DNA of 64,000 bases from Apium graveolens (taxonomy: Eukaryota > Streptophyta > Magnoliopsida > Apiales > Apiaceae): the NCBI RefSeq assembly GCF_009905375.1, contig NC_133657.1:44690192-44754191 (forward strand). The letters are read 5' to 3'. This document shows positions 11,359-21,800 of this stretch, piece by piece (positions within the stretch are counted from its first letter, which is position 1; each line of letters starts with the position of its first letter). Under the pieces are notes generated by a model, which worked only from the letters and a program-made list of their open reading frames with translations, made no database searches and was not told the DNA's origin. The position numbers and the translations under genes are program-made.

Positions 11359-11940
11359 TGTTAGGTCACACACACTGTAGAGGGGGGTGAATACAGTGTA
11401 TAGCACAATCAAATCGAATTCTAATAACACAAGTAACAGAAAACAAACTTTATTCAAAGCAATAAACTCTGTTACATTATGGAACTGGCCTCTCTCAGTG
11501 ATGAAAAAATATCACGAGAGCTGCTAGGGTTACAATTAATAATATTCTCGATAATGATAACAATTATAGTGTAAACCCTATGTCTGTGTTTATATACTAC
11601 ACAGTTACAAGATAATCGCTAATTGATATGGAATATAATTCTACTTCCTAAAATATATCAATCAGATATCTTTTCTTCCAAGTATTCTATTCTTCATAGA
11701 ATTCCTTCTTCATGCATATCTTTTCTTACGTTTGTCTTGATCTTCTTTTCCTTTCAATCAGCCGCCTTCCTTATCTGAACATTTCCTTTAAGTCCTGATA
11801 TTATCTTCTGATAAATATCTCCTGAACCTTAAGTACTGATAACTTAAGTTCTGACTTCAGTATAAGTGCTGATTTCAGTTAAGTACTGATTTGTCCTGTT
11901 TAAGTAAGATCTGAAAACTAAATATAAATCATATTAGTCA
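11359..11940 (-). repeat. 5' LTR of C (about 582 bp)
   Basis: The LTR end next to the primer site is GTGTGACCTAACA (minus strand). The other end is proposed at 11940, where the minus strand begins TGACTAATATG and the sequence changes to the F ORF; this gives the usual TG...CA ends. The U3 half (11789-11925) contains five degenerate copies of TAAGTNCTGA. The outer boundary is less certain than the inner one. Confidence 0.6.
11789..11925. repeat. Degenerate short repeat (TAAGTNCTGA) in the C LTR
   Basis: TAAGTCCTGA, TAAGTACTGA, TAAGTTCTGA, TAAGTGCTGA and TAAGTACTGA occur in about 130 bp at irregular spacing. They lie near the start of the LTR on the coding strand, where enhancers usually are. 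Confidence 0.5.
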
Positions 11941-12800
11941 TGACATTATCAAATATATCTAACACTAAGGAATCCACACCAGCTACAACTCAAGCATCAA
12001 AGCCCTCTGTGGTATTTGAAGACATAAGGGCGGTGGATCCCTACAGGAATATTAATGGTGAACCTATTGTGCCCAAGGATGAGCCAATAGAATGGGAGAA
12101 CATACCAATTCCAGACTTCAATCTACCAATCCTTAGCAAACCAAAAAGGACAAAGTCAAGAGTAGTCAAAAAAGTGAAGCTGTCACCTCTCAAATCCAAA
12201 TCTATAGTCAAAGCTCAGCCCAAAGTCAATAGGGGAGATTATCTGTACTTGTGTGACATCAAAGAATTTTCTAATTTAAATCTCTATATGGATGAACTAG
12301 ATGAACTAAAATGTATTGATGCATACAGGAACCTACCTGAAAGGTTAGTGTTCAAGTACAAAGGAGGAAATGAGATTCAGTGGCCACTTCACAGGATTCT
12401 TCAAGAGAGCCAAACTGTACTGATTAAAGTTTATTCATCCTTCAAGAAGAACTTTGGGTTCAATATCACTAAAAGAAGACTAGTATTGAAAAAGATTGAA
12501 GAACTAAGGAGTGTTAGAGCTAAAAATGCACTCCCAAAGACTCTAATCATCCCATACACAGGGAGAAAAGTGTATTTAAGGCCCTACTGGCTGATGGAGT
12601 TCATAGATGACAAAGGTGTGAGAAGATTCTTCAGATTAGAAGACCAATTGAGCATCTCCAGCAATGAGACTCTCTTGGAAATGCAAGGAAAGCTAAATCT
12701 CTCAGAATCTGATGAACTGGAATTCCACAGGCAGCTCCAAAATCAGATTGATGAAAACAACAGAAAGCTTGGAAGAAGATCCAGACCTTCAAGAAACTAG
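11940..12800 (+). CDS. Unknown post-pol ORF of copia element F, 5'-truncated
   Basis: 286 open codons with no defect. The apparent ATG is an accident of the junction: its A is the last base of the C LTR, so the original frame ran further upstream. Residues 1-75 are low complexity with Ser/Thr/Pro and basic Lys runs (KPKRTKSRVVKKVKL), which could act as a nuclear signal. Residues about 88-200 are a compact, probably globular region (YLYLCDIKEF, NLYMDELDELKCIDAYRNLP, QWPLHRILQES, KNFGFNITKRRLVLKKIEELR). The C-terminus is charged and ends in basic residues (GRRSRPSRN). It lies between where pol should end and the polypurine tract, the position of the env-like or extra ORFs of SIRE elements. I see no signal peptide and no transmembrane segment, so an envelope role is not supported. 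Function unknown. Confidence 0.65.
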   Translation: MTLSNISNTKESTPATTQASKPSVVFEDIRAVDPYRNINGEPIVPKDEPIEWENIPIPDFNLPILSKPKRTKSRVVKKVKLSPLKSKSIVKAQPKVNRGDYLYLCDIKEFSNLNLYMDELDELKCIDAYRNLPERLVFKYKGGNEIQWPLHRILQESQTVLIKVYSSFKKNFGFNITKRRLVLKKIEELRSVRAKNALPKTLIIPYTGRKVYLRPYWLMEFIDDKGVRRFFRLEDQLSISSNETLLEMQGKLNLSESDELEFHRQLQNQIDENNRKLGRRSRPSRN

Positions 12801-12978
12801 ATAAATCTGCTCAGGCTAGAGGAGCATCTTGAAAAAGACTGTGAGCAAAACTTTGTAAATTTTGTTAATTGAAGCACTTTTCAGTATTATCTACTTTTCT
12901 TTAAAGCTGTATGTTTAGGGTGTTTTGTTATCATCAAGTATCTCTTAATTTATGGCTACAATTCCAGTAGACATAAAT

Positions 12979-12988
12979 TGGGGGAGAT
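12979..12988 (+). promoter_or_regulatory. Polypurine tract of F
   Basis: TGGGGGAGAT directly before the LTR start TGTTGTG. It resists RNase H and primes plus-strand synthesis. It marks the LTR to its right as the 3' LTR. Confidence 0.85.
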
Positions 12989-14004
12989 TGTTGTGTATAT
13001 GTTGTGTACTTGATGATTACTTGAACAAAACACCTTAGTAGATTTTACTTAGTGAAATAATGTAGCACTCGACGGATAAGATTTATAGTCCCGATGGATG
13101 ACTCATAATAGTCCCGACGGATGATGTCTTATTATCCATCGAGTGAGTAGCTTATGTAACAATAAGTCTGTAGCACATTTCTGTATTTACCATTGTGTAG
13201 ATTCTATAAGTAGTATTCAAGTCATGTTTACTTTAACTAGATATGCAGAATAGGTTGATTAATTGTACATAGATGATGTCTTGTAATTCTGCATAAGTGA
13301 AATGAAGTCAAGTGCCAGTTTGCTACCCGACGGATAACCTACAATGAAGTCGACGGATGATCAATCTCGACGGATGATCATGAACCCGACGGATGAAGAA
13401 TTCAAACATCAGTTGAAAGTGACAACACAGTCACATGCATCGAGTGGATATAAATGGAATGTGGTAGTCTATTCAACTGGGTTTTCGAGAACAAAGAAGC
13501 ATTGCCATTTCCATGCTATTATGAAGATATTCAAAGATGCTGGAATAGAGTAATGAAGTAGCATTGTAATATATTAGATAGTTTTTGTTTTTATTATCTT
13601 GTCTTATTACTTTGTAATCTTGGTGATATATAAACCAAGAAGTAGCAAATAGAAACAAGAATCTGAGAGACAACAAGAGAAACATGTATAAGCAGAATTC
13701 TTAGCATTTCTCTGTATTCTCAGCAGTTCAATATTTGTAAGAAGCTGTGAGCATTTTTGCACACAGGGTTCTCTCGATATATAATATATATCTCTGGTGG
13801 AATCATTCAAATCCACCGGAAAGTTTTTAAAGACTCTTGTTTTTAATTACTTGTGTTTTGATTCACTTAAGTTTTATTCCGCATTGTGCTAATCAATACA
13901 CTTATATTTATATTTGAGTTAGAATATTTTATTTCAAGAAAAAGTTTCAAGAATTCCATTCAACCCCCTTTTGTAATTCTTGTCATATTGTTAAGGGACT
14001 AACA
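12989..14004 (+). repeat. 3' LTR of F (1,016 bp)
   Basis: Begins TGTTGTGTATATG after the polypurine tract and ends GGGACTAACA. The first 410 bp hold eight copies of a CGACGGATRA motif on both strands. The R-U5 part includes TATATAATATATATCTC near 13778 and the terminal CAACCCCCTTTTG block. Confidence 0.8.
13066..13396. repeat. CGACGGATRA motif cluster with inverted repeat in the F LTR
   Basis: Copies start at about 13070, 13091 (one change), 13115, 13328, 13351, 13368 and 13387, plus an inverted copy at 13132-13145. The arms CACTCGACGGATAA (13066-13079) and TTATCCATCGAGTG (13132-13145) form a 14 bp inverted repeat with one mismatch. The cluster lies in U3, consistent with repeated protein-binding sites. 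Confidence 0.65.
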
Positions 14005-15063
14005 CAAATAGTTCTTGTTTTATATTGCAAGTGCTTTGAAATACTTAACCCCAAACCCTGATTCTTCTTATTGATCTTTGAGCCGTAAGCCTTATTCTTT
14101 GTAAACCATTGATTGTTGAATTCCCAAATACGAACCACATATATACGATACTACTCCATAAATACATATATACCATACACAGATCACTGATGGAACTGCT
14201 TCATATACTGGTCTTCATACCTTGTACATTAGAAGACTAATCCTTGAACCGTTAAACCTTTGTTCTTTTGTTATCTGATTTTTCCCAGGCTTGAAGCCAA
14301 TCCTTATACACATCTTCTTATACCTTCATGGTATTGTGAATCACCCTATGCTTCGAGATAAATGTTGTTTATGTATCTGCTTATTGATCTACATTATTTA
14401 TCATATTGTTATTATAGAATTGGATTATTTTTAAATGTGGACCAGATTCGTGGTCGGACCAGATTCGTGGTCATATTAGGCCAATGTAAGCCTTGGATCC
14501 AATATATAGAGCAGAGTTGTGTACCTTTCTCGGGGTTAGTATGTGACAGATCAGCAGCCTAACCTTGGTTTATAAAATAAAAAGTGAATATCCAATTATA
14601 ATCACTTCTTATCGAGAAACTTGATTCCTTATATCATTTCAATTGATCATTGTTTAATCTCAGTATTGTCATTATGACTTGCTGAGCTAGTTAGCTCACT
14701 CTTGCGAATCTGTTTATGTTTTTTTCCAGTTAAAAAGGAAACTGGTGGTAGCGAGGATCTCCAGGCAAGTGTGTGAGCTAGGTTTCCAGGTTGAAATAGA
14801 ATATGCTAGCAGAAGATGTTTATCTTAGTTAGAGTTGAAAGTTTTTAAGAAAGCGTTACTTCAGTTGTAAGATAAATAAATTGGGATTTGGTACGTTTGT
14901 AAATATAAATAAGGTTGTGGCTTGTGTGCATACTTTAACCTGTTACAATCCGTGGTTATGGTAAGTAGTGTCATTGCATATACTATTTTTATAAATAGGT
15001 TTATATATTGGGGGTGTGTGTGTTATGAACCCCAAACTTCTGACCCGGGTTTGGAGGGCGTCA
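14005..15063 (+). repeat. 5' LTR of B, 3' portion only
   Basis: The end is fixed by the primer site: CCCGGGTTTGGAGGGCGTCATA, then GGTT and TGGTATCAGAGCC. The usual terminal CA may be at 15062-15063. The left part is missing beyond the F insertion at 14004. It contains a 17 bp tandem duplication around ACCAGATTCGTGGTC (about 14442-14475). A stretch with GCTGAGCTAGTTAGCTCACTC near 14681 resembles the transcript-end regions of other LTRs here. Confidence 0.7.
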
Positions 15064-15069
15064 TAGGTT

Positions 15070-15082
15070 TGGTATCAGAGCC
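15070..15082 (+). promoter_or_regulatory. Primer binding site of B (initiator tRNA-Met)
   Basis: TGGTATCAGAGCC, a perfect complement of the initiator tRNA-Met 3' end, a few bases after the LTR end. It fixes the + orientation of B. Confidence 0.92.
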
Positions 15083-15251
15083 ACAGGTTAAAAGTCACTA
15101 CCACAAGCCTAGATTGTCGGGAATGGGTAGAGGGTTAGGATTAGGATTAAGAAATGAAAAGATAGGACGTCGAGAGGTTGAGGGTTGAGTGTGATTGTAT
15201 ATTAGATTTTGGTATGATGCATGTTGAGATTCGAGATTCTTATCTAGCAAC

Positions 15252-15613
15252 GTGAGGCCACCTATTCGAGGACCCCTACCTGCTGATTCTGACTCCACCG
15301 GACATTCGGTTGAGGGTGCATCATTCCAGTTTACTCCACACCCTATTCCATACCATAAGTATGAGGCTCTTCTTTTGGAGCGAGAGGCCCTGTTGGCCCA
15401 GATTCAGGAATTACATCATATTATAAGGACTATAGATGTTGACAGGAGTGCGAGAGTGCTTCGGGATGAGATTCATGTGACCCGGAGAATACTTGAGGCT
15501 AGACTTTATGGAGCTACTTGTGAGTATGCTGCCCAGATGCTCTTATGGGGTGGGCCAGAGAGGTGTTAGAGGATCTTGCGAGGATTGGTGGACCAGAATT
15601 TCCCTCGAGCTAG
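15252..15613 (+). pseudogene. Pre-gag ORF of B
   Basis: An open frame of about 105 codons lies between primer site and gag. It has no ATG; the listed start is a GTG. An in-register ATG at 15214 would need a 1 bp shift. The sequence opens Pro/Arg-rich (RPPIRGPLPADSDS) and continues with a strongly helical, coiled-coil-like stretch (LLLEREALLAQIQELHHIIR and RILEARL). Near 15545 a frameshift ends it early; in the next frame it continues AREVLEDLARIGGPEF to a TAG at 15611-15613. It occupies the same slot as the pre-gag ORF of family A, though the two sequences are not obviously alike. Function unknown. Confidence 0.5.
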
Positions 15614-16045
15614 ATGATAGAGATGCTTTGACGGTTATTATATGTATATCAGTGTTCAATATGTATCAACGGACTTTTAGTTAATATATATAGACTAGAT
15701 CTTACTAGTGGATAGGCCTGTTGTACCTATAATTTTGCCGAAATGTTTTCACGCTTGTACTACCAAACTTTGATATATATATATATATACCAGTACCTTT
15801 CCTTTTCCAATATTGTAATTTACATTATGATAACAAATTTTATCTTACTTACTGCACTAGTTATAAACTTTTGTGATAACATGCACCCTATCCCCTAATT
15901 GTTTACATTATGTAAAGAAGCATGCAATTTACTTAGTTCAACTATCGGAAATGTTTTCAAAAAGAGATATTTCTGTTTTACAAAAAAAATTCATAAAAAG
16001 GATTTGATTTAAAGGCTAAATAAGTTGTTCGATTCTTTACAAAAA
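15614..16045 (+). other. Noncoding leader between pre-gag ORF and gag of B
   Basis: About 430 AT-rich bases with a TA microsatellite at about 15773-15790. I see no gene or further signal. The equivalent spacer in A1 and A3 has a similar length. Confidence 0.5.
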
Positions 16046-17230
16046 ATGCCTCCCAGAAGAAATACACGTTCTACCAACCAGAATGAAGAAACCAACAACA
16101 AAAACCAAGACAACAGTAACCAGAATGCAAATCCAGGTCCTCTAGACCCAACTTATCCCAGATTCTTCAGATCTTGGCTCAGCAAACAGTCCACCTAACT
16201 CAACAACAACAAACACAGGCCAATCCTTAGGTAACCTTTAAGACTTTTCAGGCGGTGAATCCACCGGAATTTAAGGGTTCTTTAGATCTTATTGAAGCAA
16301 GATTTTGGTTAAAGAAAATTGATAAGGCATTTGCCTTAGTCAAGGTGAGAGAGGAACATAGAACTGAGTTTTCAAGTTACTATCTAAAGAATGAAGCCAC
16401 CTACTGGTGGGAAACTGTTAAGATATTGGAAGGTACACATGATATTGCTAGGGATAGATTCAAGGAGTTGTTTTTAGAGAAGTATTTTCCCCAGTTTGTC
16501 TAGGATCAAATGGAATTGAAGTTTCTGGAGTTAAAACAGGGAGATATGTTAGTGGCAGATTATGAAAGTAAGTTTGAGGAATTGTCTAGGTTTGTAATAT
16601 CATATATGGACACTGATAGGAAGAAAGCTAAGAGATTCTAGCAAGGCCTTAAGCCATGGATCCGAGGGAAGGTGGCCATATTTGAATTGGATATGTATGT
16701 GGGAGTTGTGTAGAAGGCTATGATTGCAGATACAGAGAGTGAAATGTCACAGGAGGAGTTATCAGTAAGAAAAGGAAGTTTGAGGGAAATGAGGGACAGT
16801 CCCAAGCAGGGAAGTTTCTAAATTTTGATCAGAGGAAAGGTAAGTTTCAGCCCGGAAGGAATGTTAATTTTAGAAGGCAGAATTCTGGCGACGGATGACA
16901 AGGCAACCGTCCAGCCACTTGGAATCAGCCAACCCAGCAGAGGCTAGCCCTACCAGCCTGCCAGGTATGTGGAAAGAAGCATGGGGGAGTTTGCAACAAG
17001 CTGAATGTGGTTTGTTATAGATACAACCAGAAGGGACATTATTCAAGAGAGTTCTGTAATCAACCAGCCAGAGAGCCAGCAAATAAGGATCAACCTATCT
17101 GGAATCAGGCAGGCAAGGTTCCAGTAATTGGGTTTACATGTTTTAAGTATGGAAAGCCAGGACATATAACAAGGGATTGCAAGAAACCAGTTCCGTTTAA
17201 TAATGCATTGAGAATCATGGGAGATACTCC
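16046..17230 (+). pseudogene. gag of B (pseudogene)
   Basis: Starts ATG at 16046 with MPPRRNTRSTNQNEE, the usual Gag start of this lineage. A 1 bp frameshift near 16150 moves it into the frame of the Gln-rich LTQQQQTQANP and the Gag domain (16255-16503: PPEFKGSLDLIEARFWLKK, KNEATYWWETVK, LFLEKYFPQF). TAG stops follow at 16501, 16639 and 16711. A second frameshift lies near 16770 and a TGA at 16896. Two zinc knuckles near 17013 and 17139 read CYRYNQKGHYSREFC and CFKYGKPGHITRDC; both have lost the second Cys (now Tyr), and the first has an extra residue before the last Cys. Particle assembly and RNA binding are the family roles; this copy cannot make the protein. Confidence 0.85.
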
Positions 17231-18849
17231 AATAGTGAATGAACCTCCCAGAGCTAAAGTTTATGACATGTATGTGAGGGATGCTATTATGGACACTGAT
17301 GTTGTGATAGGTATGCTTACTGTGAATTCTTTATGTGCTAAAGTGCTAGTAGATTCAGGAGCAACTCGATCATTTATTTCTCAAGCTTTTGTTGATAAGT
17401 TGAATTATCCAATTAAATTTCTAAGTGAGATTGTGATGTTAGAATTAGCAAACCAAGAGCGTGTACCTGTTAACCAAGTGTGTACAGATTGTGAGATTGA
17501 GATTTCTGGTAATAAGTTTGGTGTTGACTTGATACCATTTAAGTTAGGAGAGTTTGACGTTATTTTAGGAATGTACTGGCTATCTAAGCACGATACTCAG
17601 ATAGACTATCGTAATAAGAAGTTAACCTTGAAGGCGCCGGACGAGAAAGTGGTGATGTTTAGAGGTTAGAGGAAAGCAAAGAAGTTCTTAACGATGATTC
17701 AAGCTAAGAAGTTACTACGACAAGGATGCGAGCATTTCATTGCTTATGTGATAGATAGAAATACGGAGCCAGCGAAACTTGAAGACAATCCAGTGGTAAA
17801 TAAATTTCCGAACATGTTCCCAAATGAGTTATCAGGACTTACTCGAGATAAAGAAATTAAGTTTGCGATCAACTTAGCACCTGGAACAGAACCAATATCT
17901 AAGGCCCCATAAAGAATGGCGCCCGTTGAAATAAAGGAGTTGGCAAAGCAATTGCAAGAGTTATTGGAAAAAGAAGTGATTAGACCCAGTGTATCCCCAT
18001 GGGGTGCACCGGTACTATTTGTTAAGAAAAAAGACGGAAGCATGAGATTATGCATTGACTATCGAGAACGTAATAAGCTTACTACCAAGAACAAGTACCC
18101 ATTTGATGAACATAATTTTTAAGGAATATTTGGACAAGTTGGTCATTGTGTTCATCGATGATATTTTGATCTACTCAAAGTCAATGGAACCGCATCAGGA
18201 GCATTTAAGGATAACTTTGTGAATTTTGAGAAAGGAAAAGTTGTATGCCATGCTTTCAAAGTGTAAGTTTTGATTACAGGAAGTTCAATTCTTAGGGAAC
18301 ATATTAAGTAATGAAGGGATCAAAGTGGACCCCACAAAAATTGAAGCTATTATGAATTGGGAAAGGCCAAAAATACCAACAGAAGTGAGACGTTTCTTAG
18401 GATTAACAGGATATTATCGAAGATTTGTTCAAGATTTCTCAAAAATTGTGACACCTTTGACGAAGCTTACCAGGAAAAATGAGAAGTTTATAATGAATGA
18501 GAAGTGTGAAGAAAGTTTCCAGGTATTAAGAAGAGATTAATCACGGCACATATTTTGTCACTTCCAGACAATCAAGGAAATTTTGTCATCTATAGTGATG
18601 GTTATCATAAGGGATTAGGTTGTGTTTTGATGCAGCACGATAAGGTTTTTGTATATGCGTCTAGACAATTAAAACCTCATGAGCAGAAGTATCATACTCA
18701 TGACTTGGAACTAACAGCAATAGTCTAAGCCTTGAAGATCTGGATACATTATCTATAAAGAGAAAGATGTGAGATATATACGGACCATAAGAGTTTGAAA
18801 TACATATTCACACAAAAGGAACTTAATATGAGACAACGAAGATGGTTGG
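17231..18849 (+). pseudogene. pol of B, 5' part: protease, RT and RNase H (pseudogene)
   Basis: Protease: LVDSGATRSF with the catalytic Asp near 17352, then FDVILGMYWLS. The frame stops at 17667 (TAG) and 17910 (TAA). [19 protein letters not shown] and [10 protein letters not shown] (about 17990-18070). The sequence jumps from NKYP to the end of the palm ([12 protein letters not shown]) at about 18110, an internal deletion of roughly 100-110 residues by comparison with the family, removing the first catalytic Asp. The FIDD box (IVFIDDILIYSKS) follows. TGA stops lie at 18220 and 18271. [10 protein letters not shown] ends the RT. After a frameshift at about 18538, RNase H shows [15 protein letters not shown] and [19 protein letters not shown]2 interrupts it at 18849. 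Confidence 0.9.
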
Positions 18850-21800
18850 TATAACACCCCCAAATCCGGGGTCGGGGATCCGGGTTGTCACGAGTTCCAT
18901 TTCCCTTAATAACACCTAATTCTTAATAAACAATCATCTACTGCATACTGTGACCCCACAATATACACACACCATAAGTTATAGTCTTAGAGATGAATAT
19001 CCAAAAATAACACAAGTCATTATATTCCACAATTATAAACCATTACACCTTAAAAGGGTTTCTGAATAAATTTACATATTCTTTGCTATTATTACAATTC
19101 ATAAATATATATAAGTCTGGCACAACAAAAGTTGAAAGCCTAGCCTACTGGTAGTTCCTACCTCAGCTACAACGACATCAACGCCTACAGGAAACTGTAG
19201 AACGTATCCTATCCGCTCACGGATTGGGAGCTTGGTCTTGTTCATCTTCTCTATCTGTTGTTGTGTGATGAAAGAAGGAAGCAAGGGTGAGCAACAAGCC
19301 CACCAAAATAATATGTAAAATAATTAACAATATATGAGCATTCTCATAGTACTCATGAAAGTCTTGGTCAAGAAGAAATGAACCAAGTTGATATCTTAAC
19401 GCGATGAAGTCGCAAAATATTTAGTATATATACATAATACTTTTCAAAATATGGGAAGTCCTCTTCCATGCATAATACACACAGAGTTCCAGTGTATAAT
19501 TGTATAAAAATATCGTTGCAAGGTGATCTCATATATCTAACCTTGTCTCAACGTTTTTGTGAAAATCTTTGTCATGCATAAGATAATCATTAACCAGATA
19601 TAAGTTGAAAAGATGAAGTTACAAGATACTCCAATATACTTATATAATTTCCGAATACTACTTGAACTACCACCGTTCAAGTTATAATTAGTTTCAAAAG
19701 TTCATCACATAGATGAGAATACAAGATAAGACTTGAATAGATTCAATCTTTGAAATATTATTGAATGAAATAAAGTTACGAGATACTTCATTAAGTCCCG
19801 ATATATATATATATATATATATATCTCTTATACATTTCCTGAAAACCTATGTCATGTAAAGTATGAACAGAGTTGCAATATCCAATGAATTTTGGAAAGA
19901 AATTTTTTTTGGCATAAACCCGATATCTTGCTGATCAGGCAAAGATACCAATAAGTAACCTTTTCTACTGTAGATGGATGAATTCCTCGCCGGTCATCAC
20001 CCAGGCCGTATTAGGACCTCGCGCTAGACCGTTACCCGGCCACTCACGCGTGGATGGACTGTCACCCAGCCTCTTACACCTTCATATACCGTACCCCGGC
20101 CTGTCGCTTAAGCCGACTCAATTAGATGGACTTACTTCCCGAATATTGGGCAAGTAATCAAATTGTTTTCTAAAAACAGCAACCTCGTTGCGAATATAAA
20201 ATACACCACAGAGCCGGATCCCTAAGATTTTTGATCAAATATTCAAGTCTCCTTCAAAAGGAAGATCTTAAATCTGGAAACGAGTTTTTGGGATCCTCTC
20301 TAACTTTTAAAATCATTTTGAAGACTCAAAAACATTTTTAAGAATGCTTGGAGTAATGCTGATTTAATGAAATAAATCAGTCCCGATATATTAGAAAATA
20401 TCTGAATATTATTATTTAAATAATATTCCCATAAGGATAATCCTTATAAAAATAATTGAAGTAAAAGTTTTAAAACTCATACTTGAAATGAATAATAAAT
20501 AACCAAAGATATACTTATACGAAAGTACGATCTTTATTTGAATAATCGAAAATGAGTTTGATTATCGAAACATTATTCTTTAATAAAATAAAGAATATTA
20601 TTTTATAAATAAGCGAAGTCATAAGTCCTCGAATGAATATTCAAAATAATATTTATTAAATAAAATAAACGGAGTCATAAGTCCTCGAATGAATATTCAA
20701 AATAATATTCATTAAATAAAATAAACGGAGTCATAGGTCCTCGAATGAATATTCAAACTAATATTCATTAATTAAAATAAAGTTATCGAATAAATCTTAT
20801 TTGATTAATAGTTTTGAAAAAAGATATATATATATATATATATATATTATACTCGGGAACATCGACTCCCGGTTTAGCAATATGTTCACCTTTGGGTCCC
20901 CTATACTAAGGGTATACGCAACTACTGCTTATCTCTAGCATAGGTATTATGCAACTTATAAGCATTTGAATCAACAATTAGATATAAATATTAAGAAACA
21001 GGCATGCATATATACCATATCAGCATGCTCCAATATATCGCAAGATTTGCTAATAACAATCATGCACTTATCACAAGATAATGCATATACATATATTTAT
21101 ACCACAACAACAGTATAACGGGTAGAAAACTTGCCTGAGCGACTGGGGGTGGTAAAAGGCCTGGGATGAGTCTGGTAACCTATAAACAACATATAAGTTA
21201 GAATTAAACCAAAGTCGCTTAAGAATCTAGACTTTAACTAATTAGACTCTAACGTTCTCTTATGGTCGCTTATACCCTTAACGATTCACTTAAGTCGCTC
21301 GAGTACCCTCGGCTCCACCATTTTTAGTAAATTAACCATTAAGAATTTTAAGACGATTCTTTTGCGAGTACCCTACCAACTGCCTAATCCACTTTACATA
21401 ATTTTTTCATACTCCAATTAGTCATTTAAGGGCCTTAACCAAGGTTTCAAATTAAGGCGAGGGGTAATGGTTCGGTCGCGAAACGCCGTTACTTAAAACG
21501 GTCGTTTCTCCTAAACCGTACATCGGATTCAAGCGAACCACATATCAAAATGAAGCTTACGACATAATCTAACTAAACATGGCAAAATCATAGATTCAAT
21601 AGTTAGGTCTCTGTACTGAACACTAAGATCAAGCAGTTGTATGAAATTGGGCATTACGACGACTATGTTTACTCGATTACCAAGTTTTAAACCACTCCAA
21701 ATAACCACCATTCAACTCACAACCAACAATACAACCAACCCTCATCCAAACCTTACTACATCAGTCCCCAAACCTCAAGATTTTCCAATTTATACAACCC

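Larger units (their letters stand above)
9403..11940 (-). mobile_element. Element C: 5' end of a Ty1/copia retrotransposon (SIRE-like)
   Basis: Minus-strand order is 5' LTR (11359-11940), primer site (11344-11356) and gag-pol (11302 downwards). The element is cut at 9403 by A1 and the rest of pol is not in the window. The Gag has the copia-type UBN2 region and a CCHC knuckle. A long Gag with a Lys-rich C-terminal extension resembles the SIRE/Maximus lineage (inference). C itself seems to have landed in F: its LTR ends exactly where the F ORF begins. Confidence 0.75.
11941..14004 (+). mobile_element. Element F: 3' end of a second Ty1/copia element
   Basis: On the + strand an ORF (to 12800) is followed by about 180 bp of noncoding sequence, a polypurine tract (12979-12988) and a complete LTR (12989-14004). 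The LTR end, with CATTCAACCCCC before TTAAGGGACTAACA, is typical of SIRE-type copia LTRs. Everything upstream of 11941 has been separated by the insertion of C. F abuts the LTR remnant of B at 14005, so F probably inserted into B; the right flank is CAAAT and the left copy is not in the window. Confidence 0.7.

Noticed and set aside
11940..12800. A host gene at this ORF
   Set aside because: It is bounded by the C LTR on one side and by a polypurine tract plus LTR on the other, so it belongs to element F; capture of a host gene remains possible but is unsupported.
15131..15150. Telomere-like AGGGTTAGGATTAGGATT stretch
   Set aside because: Only two or three imperfect units in the leader of element B; not a telomeric tract.
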